From NCBI GenBank assembly GCA_949318235.1, contig OX439131.1, positions 17,063,272 through 17,127,271 of the forward strand: a stretch of DNA of 64,000 nucleotides. Direction: 5' to 3'. Source of the DNA: Ecdyonurus torrentis. Lineage: Eukaryota; Arthropoda; Insecta; Ephemeroptera; Heptageniidae. The position numbers were made by a program, and so were the translations under genes. Below the pieces are notes generated by a model that saw nothing but the letters and a program-made list of their open reading frames with translations, made no database searches and was not told where the DNA came from. Shown piece by piece: positions 35,901 to 51,496 of the stretch (position 1 is its first letter; the number at the start of each line of letters is the position of its first letter).

Positions 35901-38333
35901 AAAAAATAAACTAAACTGCAAATTTTTCCATTGCACTATTGGGGGTGATTTATATAAAAAATATTCATAGCTGAAAAATTCTTCTATACATTATGAGCCT
36001 TATAAAGTTGATCATTATTTTTACTTTCCAAGTTTTATAGTAACTTATTGATATTGTGGTTGATATATAATAATATACTGTCTTTGTTTCTTTATTTGTT
36101 GTTTAATATTAAATAATTATTTTGCGTAATTGCAGATTTTTTTATAATAAAATAAGTTATAGTTCTTGTAGGAACATTATTAAAGAGTTTTAAAAATTGG
36201 ATTTAAAAAAAAATGTTCACATTCATTGTTTATTTATATTGTTTATGCAAGGCTAATAAAACTGTTACTAACATTTCAGAGTAAAAATATTCAAATTTAA
36301 TAATAAATCTTATTGCGACAAAGCTATGGTTTAATAATAAAAGATAAGACTAGCTGTATTTGAAATTTCACCACTTAAAAAATTAGGCACTCAAAATAAC
36401 ACCAAATTACACTTAAGAATCAAATTATTTAAAAAGAGATTTACGTTATTTATTTATTCCAGTCATAATTTTTGTTTAAGTGTAATAATTGTTATTTGAA
36501 TATGTATAGTATATTAAATCAAAGTTGATAATATTGAAGTTGTACTAGTCTCTTTTCTGCATTATAGGATTTTAGAGAGGTTTCTAATTAAAACTATTTG
36601 AAGAACTAAGACTTGAAACAAACAAACATTCCAGCAGTAAGTGCATAGCGTTAATATAATCAGAGGTCACTGTATAAATAATTATTATAAAAAGTAAACA
36701 ATATACAGTAGCCAAAGTATTTACTGCTATAGATAATTTATTACTGTACGTACAAGCTCCGGTGTTCCAAAAATAAAGCAAACTAAACATTAAAAATTAT
36801 TTTATCCTGAAGTATTATCGATATTTTATATCATTAATTTTACGATATATATTGACATTTTTATAAACAAATTTAATGTATATATAAGAATAAGTTGTTC
36901 TTGTTTTCCATTTAAAAAACATAATTTAAGTTATAAAAGCTCAAATTTTAACATTGACAAAATTAAAAATTGCTTATTTCTTATTGCTTAATTGTGAGAA
37001 AAATATGTTGTTTAATGTTTTCTTGGGTATAGTTTCTTTATATTGTCATGTAGATTTAATTTTGTATCTCTTTTAATTAATTGATGCTCTCAAAAGTTTA
37101 CATGTGGCGTGCAAAATTGTCAGCTACGTGGAATATATACGTTAAAGTACTTCAGTTTGGAATATGGATGATGTTTTATTATTATTAATATTTTTTTTTA
37201 AGTTTTAGGTAAAGAAATTCAGGTATTATAATTATTATTTTATTAGATCATATTATTGCATGCACAATGCACGTATATGTATTGTGTCTGACCAAAATAT
37301 GCATTTATGACTTAATAGAATAAAAAATAAACATTATAGAGTTATAATATTTTCATTTCCTTTGATTATTGTGTATTTTTTATTTTAATAGAAAGTATTA
37401 AAATCAAACTAATTACCAGACAATTTTGATAAAAAAAATGCAAGTTGAACTTTGAAAATCTTATTTTTATTTTTTTAGCTTAAAGATAATTATTTACGCA
37501 GAAAAAAAAATACAAATAATTATGGTAGTCAAATTTCAGCAACATTATAATATCTGAAATTCCGCAATATTGAATAACTGACCGAATAATAAATATATTG
37601 TAAAGCTTATGCTATATGGCATAAATATTGGATAAATTACAATTAATTTCTCTGATCCATAGACAAACATTTATAATCTGAAGCCTTATTTGTTAAATAA
37701 TATCATGCTTATACTGTATTATTAATAAATACTTATTTTTATTGACAATTTTTACTTTAAATAAAAACAAAATCACCGTCACAAAAAAGGTAAAAACCGT
37801 CTTGCTATTTACAACCTTTTAAAAAATAATAAAACAAATTAAAACAAGATAATATTGTGGTTCTTCATATGTGGCACTTGCCAGATATTTGTAAAAATTA
37901 ACTAATCGCATAAAAATTTATATGTATCACATACATTAAAAATATGTATATACAAATCCAGTAACTTAAATTTAATTTTTGAAAATATTTTAGAAATGGA
38001 TATATTAAGTGTTGAATTTACAATATTATTACTAAAACTCAGGAATTTTTACAATTACTGTATAATATATATCTTAAACCTCGGCCGTAAGAAGGAAATC
38101 AATTGCATTGGTCACGATTTCAGGAATTAAACAGCATATAGTAGTGAATGGAAATGTTCTGTCAGTAGTAAAAACAAAACAAGATTATTTTTTTATTGTC
38201 TCTATAATGAAAGTGAAGACAAAGGTAGCTTACATTTCATTATACCGTTTGCAGTTATTTGTACAAACCAAATGTACGCAAATGTGTTTTAGTTTCAAAA
38301 AAAGTCTTAATAAAAATTAATTTTTAATATTTG
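32986..38333. other. Long AT-rich stretch, no gene seen
   Basis: More than 5 kb without a recognised element, inverted repeat or exon-like segment. The 133-codon frame beginning in the hAT end at 32931 is AT-driven and low in complexity. Confidence 0.5.
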
Positions 38334-38335
38334 AA

Positions 38336-38393
<58 letters not shown>
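38334..38393. repeat. (GA)n microsatellite
   Basis: About 30 GA units with one interruption (GGG). Confidence 0.97.
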
Positions 38394-38395
<2 letters not shown>

Positions 38396-38589
38396 GAACT
38401 GTTATCATTACTCAAGCACATCAACTCGTATAGTTTGTAGAGAATTTGAAAGAAATTTATTTTTATGTATTAAAAAAAAAAAAAAGCTTTCCACCAATTA
38501 TTTCACATTGTTCTTAAAATGAAGTAATTTTTAATTAGCAACAATCTTACGATAAGAGACTGCAAGTATAATTAATATAAAACTAGTTG

Positions 38590-38725
38590 TCCTAAATGTA
38601 AAAGAGATAAGAGACAAAGCTTGCTCGGTGCAGCAAACGAGAGAGGGCAGCGCCCGAGTTGCGGAGAACGCTTGGAGAACGGCGGTTCACCAGCCACGCG
38701 GACTTTCCGCAATGCATACACATAA
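38590..38725. other. G+C-rich island, possible exon, strand unclear
   Basis: A sharp G+C-rich patch (CGAGAGAGGGCAGCGCCCGA, then GCGGAGAACGC, GGCGG, CCACGCGG). The plus frame KACSVQQTREGSARVAEN, then AWRTAVHQPRGLS, is open across it, and a minus frame (VRVAGEPPFSKRSPQLGRC) is open too. At its left edge the minus strand has a pyrimidine-rich acceptor-like CTCTTTTACATTTAG. No firm exon boundaries, so no gene is called. Confidence 0.3.
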
Positions 38726-39507
38726 TATACTATAAGATGCACTTGACTTTTTTTATATAACTCCGCAGGCGATAAAGAAAAAAAAAGTGTTGCTAAGAGA
38801 CTATAGTACACTGCTAAACAAAAATACATTTTTATATACTGGTATCACAAGTTTTATATAATATATAATTTTTTCCCCCTTATTTCAATCAGCATAAATA
38901 GGTACTTTTATAAGGCTGCTAAAATATAATTTCAATGTTTTCACATGAAAATTGTGATTATAGTGCATAAAACGTAACGTTTTAATTTTAATTTATTTAA
39001 TTGCTGGAATATGCTTTCAAAAAACATCATAATATATATATATTTTTTGATGGAGTACTTGATCATGGGCGTTTTCAATACAACATTAAAAAAAAAAAAA
39101 AAACTAACGAACGAACGGAGACCCAGCATAAAATTAGTTCTGATAAATTTAATATATTATATAAAAATTGATAATTCCAATACAAAGTACAAAAAAAAAC
39201 AAAAAAAATCACAATGTACTTTTTTTTTTTTTTTAAAGTATGCTTGATAATAATAAGTATTCATAGTACGCGTGTTCCTCAATAAATGCTCGATAGTTTT
39301 CAAAATTTCAAAATCTTACAGAGAGAAACACTTTCTAAATAAATTAGAAATTTCATAAATTGGACACAAATACGTTTCCCTTTTTGTTTTAATATTTATT
39401 TATTTATAAAATAAAAATAAACCTAGCTCGATAAAATTATTTCATAAACAACTGAAATTATTCTGTGTAAAAAAATAATATATTTATGATCAGCAGCATA
39501 CCAAATA
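38726..39507. other. AT-rich DNA, no gene seen
   Basis: Short poly-A and poly-T runs near 39088 and 39220. Nothing else recognised. Confidence 0.5.
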
Positions 39508-39594
39508 TTGTACACCGTAATCATTCCAAAATTGCAAAATTTATGTTATAGGACAAAAATGCAGTATAAATTACATAATTTCTTCTATCCTTGT
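39508..39594. mobile_element. MITE family B, partial copy
   Basis: AAATTTATGTTATAGGACAA followed by AATGCAGTATAAATTACATA matches the right half of family B. Left half lost or diverged. Confidence 0.6.
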
Positions 39595-40378
39595 ATATTA
39601 TATATGCTTTTAATTTACAATAACTTGAAAAAAAATGTAAATATTGATTTGTTGTGTTAAAACATTTTGATTTAATATTTTTTTTAATTTGGATATTTAA
39701 AAAAATGCATACGTTCATGTTGAGAATACTGATTGACAAAATAGTTTCTTAAAATTACACTATGGTATACAGCTTGAAAATTATATATTAAAATAGAGTT
39801 CTGCGTAAATTAGTTGCAAAATATTACAAGGTGACAATTGAGCAGAATATTTCTTAAAAGTAATTTAGATATACTGTCACTTAAATTCTAAGAACTGACA
39901 AACTTTGTTTATGAATAGTATATTATTAAGCCTCCATTAATGTTGTATAATATGTATAATACAATAATATGTATGACAAAAGTGAGTGAGTATGAAGAAA
40001 GTGTGTCCGTGCAAGAAAGTCTTTGCGAATAAATGAATTTTACTATACAGCGGATGTATTTAAAAAAAAATCATCAACTGATTTTATACCTATTACGACA
40101 TAGTATAAATATTTATTAAAAATTTTATATGAAGAACAATTTCAATATACTCTATTCATCTAAGGTTATTAAGACTCAGGGTTTACACTGTAAATAATAT
40201 TTCTTGTGAACAAAAAAATAAACAATACAGTATATTATATTATACGAATTTTCTAGCGCAATTTATTTATTTTTCATACAATGAAATTATGATTCAAAAT
40301 TATATATAATCATTAATCATTGTTTTTCAGTATAAAAAATGTTATAGAGAATTTTCTTCAGTATAATTTCATAATTAT

Positions 40379-40548
40379 GTCGTCAGCAATTATTATTGTA
40401 CTATCTATTCCTGGACTCGTATTAGCGTTAAGTTCTATTCACACAAAGCAATATTTTGCTGACACTATTGTCGTCAGCAATTATTATTATACTATCTAGT
40501 TCTGGACTCATATTAGCGTTAAGTTCTATTCACACGAAGCAATATTTT
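40379..40548 (+). repeat. Two-copy tandem duplication, 91-bp period
   Basis: GTCGTCAGCAATTATTATT begins at 40379 and again at 40470. Both copies continue with ACTATCTA, CTGGACTC, TATTAGCGTTAAGTTCTAT, CACAC and GAAGCAATATTTT or the like. The few differences suggest a fairly recent duplication. Confidence 0.9.
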
Positions 40549-40821
40549 TCAATGTAATAAATTTGAATGAATCATCTTAGAACCATTAAAAAAATAATGT
40601 CTTATTTTAATAGTTTTCTGTGTGAACAGGTCATTACCAAAAAATCTGCATCATACTAGACAACACACATACTGTAGAACAAACATAAAATAATGAGAAT
40701 TATACTATACTGATCATATTTCGGTGTGCAGTAATTAAAATTAAACATGATACGAAGCAGTGTCCAGTCTGCGTATCTTGTTTGTCGCCGACTAATCAAG
40801 GTCACAAATTTTACTTTTTAG

Positions 40822-40948
40822 CGTCACCGCCTTGAAAAAGTACTTCATGAAAGTTGATTCACCCACACATAAGGTGGTCAGTGTGGGTGGCGAAACAAAA
40901 GAAAATTTAGACTTGAAATATATTTTATATACCCTTAGTCCTCAATAA
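40822..40948 (+). CDS. Candidate terminal exon, unrecognised gene
   Basis: Preceded by a branch-point-like CTAAT (about 40792-40796) and a good acceptor, TTTTACTTTTTAG. After one leading base the frame is open for 41 codons: VTALKKYFMKVDSPTHK, VVSVGGETKENLDLKYIL, YTLSPQ, then TAA at 40946-40948. An AATAAA polyadenylation signal overlaps the stop codon. Both other frames are broken by stops. Composition is balanced and charged, unlike translations of nearby DNA. No upstream exon was identified and the family is not recognised. The extended half site TCAAGGTCA overlaps the acceptor region at 40796-40804. Confidence 0.42.

Positions 40949-44738
<3,790 letters not shown>

Positions 44739-44815
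<77 letters not shown>
44739..44815. repeat. (AT)n microsatellite
   Basis: About 38 AT units. Confidence 0.98.
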
Positions 44816-44820
<5 letters not shown>

Positions 44821-44853
44821 ACACTTTTTTTAAGCATTACTTAATAACAATTA

Positions 44854-45137
44854 AAAAAAAATGGTGCATTACTTCAGTTACGAATCCTAAAACTTATTTG
44901 AGATAAACACTTTTGAGTTATTATGAGCAGCTAAAATAATGCACTTTAGCAAATTATTGAAAATAGCCCATTAAGTTAGTAGGAGTTGTTTTCAGTTATT
45001 TTCGGCTATTTTTACTTAAATTAGCTATTGTTAATAATTTGCTAAAATGCATTAATTTAGCTGCTCATAATAACTCAAAAATGTTTATCTCAAATAAGCA
45101 AGGATTCGTATAACTGAAGTAATGCACCATTTTTTTT
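44854..45137. mobile_element. Foldback (hairpin) element, ~115-bp arms
   Basis: Left arm begins A-rich then ATGGTGCATTACTTCAGTTA; right arm ends TAACTGAAGTAATGCACCAT then T-rich. Inner words GAGTTATTATGAGCAGCTAA and TTTAGCAAATTATT are mirrored by TTAGCTGCTCATAATAACTC and AATAATTTGCTAAA. Arms run to about 44968 and from about 45023, leaving a loop of some 55 bp. No coding capacity. Confidence 0.9.
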
Positions 45138-45160
45138 GAGTGAATGTATATTTATAAACT

Positions 45161-45220
45161 TATTTAAGACGTATATAAAGGGCTTGTTCAGCCATGTTAC
45201 ATAAACTTAGGGAACAATAA
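45161..45220 (+). repeat. Dispersed repeat F, copy
   Basis: Matches 11456-11510: TTTAAGACGTAT, GGGCTTGTTCAGCCATG, TTACATAAACTTAGG. Confidence 0.5.
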
Positions 45221-46267
45221 TGAAATTAAAACAAAAATTTGCAATGTTGTATTAACTATTAACCAATAAAATTACAATTTTAGTGCAGTGATTACAATTT
45301 TTTACTGAAATCAAAGAAAGTAATATGAGAACCAATAATAGAAGTTAAGTATATAGAATCATTTCTTAATTTATATGCTAAAATATATTTTAACAATTTG
45401 AGTATGACAGTAAGTTTTTCTCAACTTTTTTTGTTTCTTATTTCTGTTTTGAAAACACTTTTCATTTTTTTTATACGTTATATGAAACGAGCCGAGTACA
45501 TCTCATTTTACTCAAGCAAAAATACGAGATTTTTTGTGTTACAATAATTTTTGGAGCACATATTTGAATACTATAAAGACTATTTTAAAATAAAAACAAT
45601 AAATGTTCCCTAATAATTACGAAGGAAAAACAAAAAAATGTTTATTTTATTTTTAGAAACATACATGATTTGTTACACATATAAGTAGATAAGTGAGACT
45701 TAAGGATATTATTTTTTAATTTTAATTACAAATGTTTGCTGGTGAAATTATATAATTTCTTGTTCTAGTTTAAATTATTTCAATGCTGCTGCACATAAAT
45801 AATACTATAATAATTTCAGTGCGCCTTGGCTCAATTTTTTCATGAGATAAGACAATATGAATTTGAGATACAATTCTGATTTTACTGCGAGTCATAATTT
45901 TCGTCTTAGAATCCAAAACATGATTTATGCTTATATATACATGCTTATATATCATGCTTATATGATACATGCTTATATCAATGATATATGATATAAGCTG
46001 GCCATAAGATATTGTTAAAAGAAGTCAGAGGACGATGTGGTGGGTTTGTACCTTTTTTGGCCGTAAAACGAGTCGCTCTTACAAAACAGAGAATCAGGAG
46101 ACTTATGTTTAATTAGCATACACAAATTTGGTTTTGAGACTGTTAGTACACAACAATTAAAGGTTGTAGTTAGAAGGTTTGTATTTCTAAAAATTAAAAG
46201 TCAACCCTTACTTTTTGATGTCATTTAAAACTCTAATGTAACATTATACACCCATAATAAAAATTCA
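45221..46267. other. AT-rich DNA, no gene seen
   Basis: Includes short imperfect tandem ATGCTTATAT words near 45925-45980. Nothing else recognised. Confidence 0.45.
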
Positions 46268-46380
46268 GAATCCTTCACCAACAGATAAGGAAGGAATATA
46301 TTTAAATTAGCATGGGATCGAATAGTCATGTAAAATTTCAAAGACTTATAATTCAAAGATTTAAATGGTAACCAATTAAA
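46268..46380 (+). repeat. Dispersed repeat J, copy
   Basis: TTCAGAATCCTTCACC, ACAGATAAGGAAGG, TTAGCATGGG and TGGTAACC occur in the same order as in 4399-4510. Confidence 0.65.
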
Positions 46381-46605
46381 ATTATTTTTCCACTTATCTT
46401 ATCGTTTTGTATGTTAAACAAATGCAGATTTTTCTGCCTTTACGAATTTTAATTAATTCACCTTTAAGCCTTAACACAAATTTACAAAAGAGGTTTAATT
46501 AATACTATTATTTAATGTATTATATCAATTAGCAAATTTTCAACATACATCATAGCAAAATTAGCAAATTTTGGTGAAACAGAGCAGTATAATTTGATAT
46601 ATTTT

Positions 46606-46830
46606 CTAATTATGCCTTTTAATTTTAAGTTCACCATGCATTAAAGATTTTATGTTGCATCTTTGCATACTTTCAACAGTAAATATAAGGCATGAAATAA
46701 CAAAACAATGATTAATGATTCTCTTATTATTGTTTCTGATTCTATTTTCTCTAGTCAAAATATACGTCGGAGTAACGCGGGTGACAAACACTCGGTGCAG
46801 AACGTGATCACCGCTCACAGACCAACTTCT
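46606..46830 (-). other. G+C-richer island with a 75-codon open minus frame
   Basis: The right third (about 46760-46850) is visibly G+C-rich. On the minus strand the frame RRSWSVSGDHVLHRVFVT, then RVTPTYILTRENRI, is open and runs on through AT-rich sequence to a TAG at 46606. No convincing splice boundary or start codon in the G+C-rich part. It could be an exon of an unknown gene or chance; not called as a gene. Confidence 0.25.
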
Positions 46831-47529
46831 CCGTAACCTCTACTCCCTCATCCGCATTGTTTTGTATAATAACAGATACAAAATTCAAATATATATATCA
46901 CGATAGCTAGATACTGGTAATTATTTATATTAAATTAAATGAGATTGAAGTATTTTTCTTTCTAATAAGCGTTTTTTTTTCTTTCTTATACCAACTTAAA
47001 ATTTTTTTTTTCGATGAATCATAATATTTTTCCCAATAAAGAATTCTGGTTGATTTCATAAAAGAATTACTAGTACATAAAAAGCTTAGTTACTAATTAA
47101 AACATAAACAATTTTACAAAGATCTATTTATGTTAGTTTTCTTCAAACTTAAAATTTAACCTCAAAAACTAATAGTGGTGCTATTTGTTCCACAATTTTT
47201 GTATAAATAATAATGTTGTGCAGGGAGGAGTAATACCAATAATTTCAAACTACCCTTAAATATGAACATGATATATTAACATTTTTATATCTTGGATAAT
47301 ATATAATTGATCAAGGACATTTTCTGATGTTTAAAAAAGTATTCAGATTTGTGAGACAAATAAAAACTATTATTGCACCATGCATGGAAAAAAAGAAATG
47401 AAATATAGTATAGGCTGTACTTCCACTTTTATGCAACACAATACTTAGATCTTGGGCATTTTATGAGTAGGAATGTGTAGTTTTTTAGTCGAGCTTTACT
47501 TCGGTTAGTGGTGAAAAGTAATAAAAAAT
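46831..47529. other. AT-rich DNA, no gene seen
   Basis: Nothing recognised. Confidence 0.5.
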
Positions 47530-47556
47530 TATGTACGTAAACCCTGTTCCCTTGCA

Positions 47557-47615
<59 letters not shown>

Positions 47616-47695
47616 CAATTCCACTTAAAAACATTAGGTGATCGTCAATTTTTTGTGGTTTGGTGCACGAAAAACAAGGTTTACGAACATCATTA
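47530..47695. mobile_element. MITE family A copy with a 57-base A run inside
   Basis: Ends TACGTAAACCCTGTTCCC and the inverted GGTTTACGAACATCATTA; core AGGTGATCGTC. The short A run after TTGCAC, about 6 bases in other copies, is here 47558-47614, so the element is longer than its relatives. Confidence 0.85.
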
Positions 47696-47945
47696 TTAGT
47701 TATGCTGTGATACTACAGTATGATAAAAAAATGTAACGTTCATTCTTTATGCTATTTTGTATGTTATGACATTTTCAGATGATACTGTAAAGTCATGGAT
47801 TGTATTATAATCTGTAATATTTCTTTTATTTAGCTTGTCATTTACAGCAAATTAAACGACTCAAGTCAGGACAGACTCAGGTGCTGACTTATTAACTTAT
47901 TCAATTTTGGTACTGATAGTAATTTTAAATAATACTATATAATAA

Positions 47946-48270
47946 CAATGAGGAAGACTCTACAAAAATTTAAGGGTTAATTTTATTTCATATTCTAAAA
48001 GAGGATAGTTTCTTGAATTGATTGATATGTGAATTTCAAATTTTTGTGTATTTTTAATTAATTTTTGAAAATTGAAAAATGACATTAACTATTGCATGTG
48101 GGTATAGAAAAAAATTGCTGCCTATGACGTCATTTCACAACTTTCAAAAATTAATTCGGATACTTAATTAACTAAAAAATTAGACATTCATGTATCTATC
48201 AATTAAGGACAATGCCCTCTTTTAGAATATAAAATAACATAACCCCTTAAAAAATCAAGTCTTCCTCATT
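47946..48270. mobile_element. MITE family I, best-preserved copy
   Basis: Perfect 13-bp inverted ends AATGAGGAAGACT / AGTCTTCCTCATT. The arms remain inversely related further in (TTCTAAAAGAGG versus CCTCTTTTAGAA). TGACGTCA at 48125-48132 lies near the centre. About 325 bp, no coding capacity. Confidence 0.88.
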
Positions 48271-48701
48271 GGAGTATACTACAACAATTGGCACATAAAA
48301 AAAAATATATATAAGATTTGTTATGAATGCATGTAGAACGATAGAAATTAATAAATAATTTTGAATTTGAATTAGAAATATAAAACAATACAGACGTTAA
48401 TATTAAAATAAACTACACTATTGCCATACTTTGACGTTACCATGTATTTATAGTAAAGCTTTTTCTTAACTGAAGTCTCAAGTTGAATAGATTATTTTGC
48501 CAAAAGGCAATGGAGTTGAATTGTATGTCACAGAGTGACTTTTTTCTTAAATATAAACAGTATTATAATAACCAAAAGAAATAATATAAAGCACCTCATG
48601 TAATCATTTTCCTAAATTGCTAATATTCATCGTATTTATTTTTATTATTTTGTGCGTGTATTTGGTTCAGTTGATGGTCCTGCTTTCGCCTTTTGACAAT
48701 G

Positions 48702-48732
<31 letters not shown>

Positions 48733-49207
48733 TATATACATTATTTGAGAGTAAATAAATATAATCTTTATTGCAAAATAGGCAAATGGTGCAGTCAGGG
48801 CAAAACAAATGCCCTATCACTGAACCAACATTGGAATTGGACAGCAGTAAAAAACAAAAACAAAATATACCATTTAAAAGATTATTAAGCGTATTAAGAC
48901 ATAATACATAGTGTAAAGACAATTATCTATTTATTTACAAAAATGCAAGCAAAAATAATTCCTATAGATTTCTATACAATATTTAAAATGAAGTAATTAA
49001 ATAATAATAAATTGATTTGAAACATTTCAATCAGTGATGATCTAGGTCCTGAAAAAAATGTTAATTACAACTAGCCGCATCAATGTGAATAGTGGTTTTG
49101 ATATTATTTAACCAAAGCATAAAGTGGTGACGCCAAGCAGAGGTGTGTAGTTATCTTTCACAACATTTGTGTAAAATGCTTCAAAAAATAATAGCAATAC
49201 TAATCAA
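48271..49207. other. AT-rich DNA with an (AT)n tract, no gene seen
   Basis: AT tract at about 48700-48740. Nothing else recognised. Confidence 0.5.
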
Positions 49208-49208
49208 C

Positions 49209-49237
<29 letters not shown>
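49208..49237. repeat. Poly-A tract
   Basis: About 28 consecutive A; no LINE or SINE sequence recognised directly in front of it. Confidence 0.95.
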
Positions 49238-49241
<4 letters not shown>

Positions 49242-49248
49242 AGATATA

Positions 49249-49376
49249 TTATCACGAATGTGTTAATATATTTTACTATTTAAATTTAGCACCACACTTA
49301 TTCTCATAAGAATGACATTGAAAATTAAGTGCAAGTTTTTGAATGGAAAAATATATTATCATAATCGTGTGTATGT
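49249..49376. mobile_element. MITE family M, copy 1
   Basis: Palindromic unit shared with 58388-58512: central TTCTCATAAGAATGACAT, flanked by TTTTACTATTTAAAT and TTGAATGGAAAAATA, and outer TATTATCACGAA / ATAATCGTGTGTA. Ends are approximate. Confidence 0.65.
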
Positions 49377-49540
49377 ATTCCTATATTTTAAGTATATTGA
49401 CAAAAAGAAGATCAAATAATAAGATATTTGAGATACAAGTTCAAGTTTATTATTTTTTTTTTGTCTCATTTCACAAATTAAATATTTACTGATGATGCTT
49501 GTACTGAATACTAATTAAGAGATTTTCCTATAGTCAATAT

Positions 49541-49670
49541 ACACAAACAAAAATATACGTAATAATTGTGCTATATCTCAACGCAGCAGCATTTATGCAT
49601 GACAGCATTATTTATGCTATATTGTTTCGTCATTATACTACATAGAATAATAGTTAAGATGTTTGCAGCA
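49541..49670. mobile_element. MITE family B copy, cut by MITE I
   Basis: Left end ACAAACAAAAATATACGTAA and inner TTTATGCTATATTG. It stops exactly where the MITE I copy begins, suggesting that I inserted into it. TTTGTGCTGTTCAATATTT just beyond the I copy (about 50000) may be its continuation. Confidence 0.65.
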
Positions 49671-49966
49671 TTATAAGGAAGACTACACAAATCGATACAT
49701 ATTATATGAATTTCTAATTCTCGAGTTTATTAATTATTTTTAATTAATTTTTTAAAGTTTCAAAATGACATCACAGGCTACAACTTATGTATGTGCAAAG
49801 GAGAAAGTTTCAGCCTGTGACTTCATTTTGGAACTTTCAATTAATTAAAAATACTTAATGAACTCAAAAATTAGACATTCACATATTATGTATCGATTGC
49901 AGACAATATATTCTTTTAGAATATGCAATAAAATTACCGCCTAAAATTTTTTAGTTCTCCTCATTA
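49671..49966. mobile_element. MITE family I, copy 3
   Basis: Ends AAGGAAGACTACAC and GTTCTCCTCATTA. Inner words GACATCACAGGCT and AGCCTGTGACTTCA are inverted across the centre, as expected for this family. Confidence 0.75.
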
Positions 49967-51169
49967 CTAATGTTATTAAAAATTAGTTAGATTTGTGCTG
50001 TTCAATATTTATAGCAATTTCAGTTCATATAAATGGAATTCCATGAATTATAATCCATGTAAATATGAATTTTAAAAACTTGCATTTCTTCATTTTCAAA
50101 TCATATAAATGCAATAATGAAATCAGAGCTTCCTTTTCAGTAGGCAATCAATAAAAAATATGAAATTAAAATAAGATAAGATACAGTAATACTTTTTTTT
50201 TTACAGGTCCTCTCAGTTTTTCTTTAATAACCTTTTCACTGATATACTCATTAAAAATAAAAAGTGACACTTTTTTATACTATTAAGTTAAATGGATAAC
50301 AATATAATGATAACAAAAACACTTTCAAAAATACTGAAATAATAAGTATACAACATAGCAAAACAATAGAGAATTTGTGTGTAGCAAATTTTGTTTTTGA
50401 GTACCAAGCAGAACAAAATATCACAATCATGTTATCATAAAATGTAAAAATTTTCTCGGCATAAATTATGATTTCATAACATTGAAAATGATATGATATA
50501 CGGCAAAGCTGAAATAAATAAAGTATGTTAAACTATGCATAGAATCAAAATATTATTTTGATTCCTCGTAATTATAAGCAATATAAATTAGTTACTATAT
50601 ATTTTATAGTAAATAGTAATGGAAACATAGTATAGTATAGTATATTATATAATATTTGAAATATAAAAAATAATAATAATAAAATAAAAAAAAAACTCAA
50701 GTTTTCATGTTTATTCACGTAAAAATTACCTTTCTAATTCATTAATTTCATTATACAGTATTGAAATTATATTATGTATTTTTAGTTATTAGTTATTATT
50801 ATTAAAATATGTTAAATGTAATCATAGAAAAATAATTCTGTCATAGTTTCTAAATAAAATATTCATAACTACTCATTCAGTAAATGGGAAGGAAAATTTG
50901 CTGCAATTCTTAACTGAAAAGACCATTTTTAAAATTAAAATTCTAAATTAGAATAATTTAGAAAAAAATATATTGAAGTAGATTCTTTATAAATTGTTAA
51001 TTGAAAATATACATTATTATATTTTATGTTTGTTATTTATATTGTTAAACAATCAGTGCTTTTGAATATTATGTTAATATAATATAGAAAAAATAAAAAC
51101 ATTTTGAAACTTTATTACTGAAATTTGACTGAAACTAATTCACAACACATACAATCTGAAGATTGTTTC
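49967..51169. other. AT-rich DNA, no gene seen
   Basis: Nothing recognised beyond the possible family B remnant near 50000. Confidence 0.45.
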
Positions 51170-51496
51170 TTAAAGGAATAGACCAGAGAAAAACATAAGC
51201 ATTTATATCACAAAGCACTTGATGGGATTTACATAAATAACTTTAGCTTGTCTCAAAACCCAACAGTAGCCCCGTAGCATAGTGATCAGAAAATTCAATT
51301 TATGCAACTCGCACAACATTTTCATACTAATTTTTGCATGTTTCTGACGTCATAAACATGAACTTTCACACAAATTGCATACTTTACAATTTTTTCCCGC
51401 TCTCTCGTGGAGCTACATTAACATTCTGGTAAAAATTGTCATCAGTTTTGAAGATCCCATTTCGTGTTTATTCATTAAAGTGGTCTATGGCTTTAA
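51170..51496. mobile_element. TTAA-flanked MITE (family E)
   Basis: The left end TTAAAGGAATAGACCA and the inverted right end TTAAAGCCATAGACCA match at 14 of 16 positions. TTAA at both edges fits the TTAA target-site duplication of piggyBac-type transposases. Inside are TGACGTCA (51345-51352) and CCCGTAGCATAGTGATCAG, which resembles a tRNA A box. No transposase present. Confidence 0.7.
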
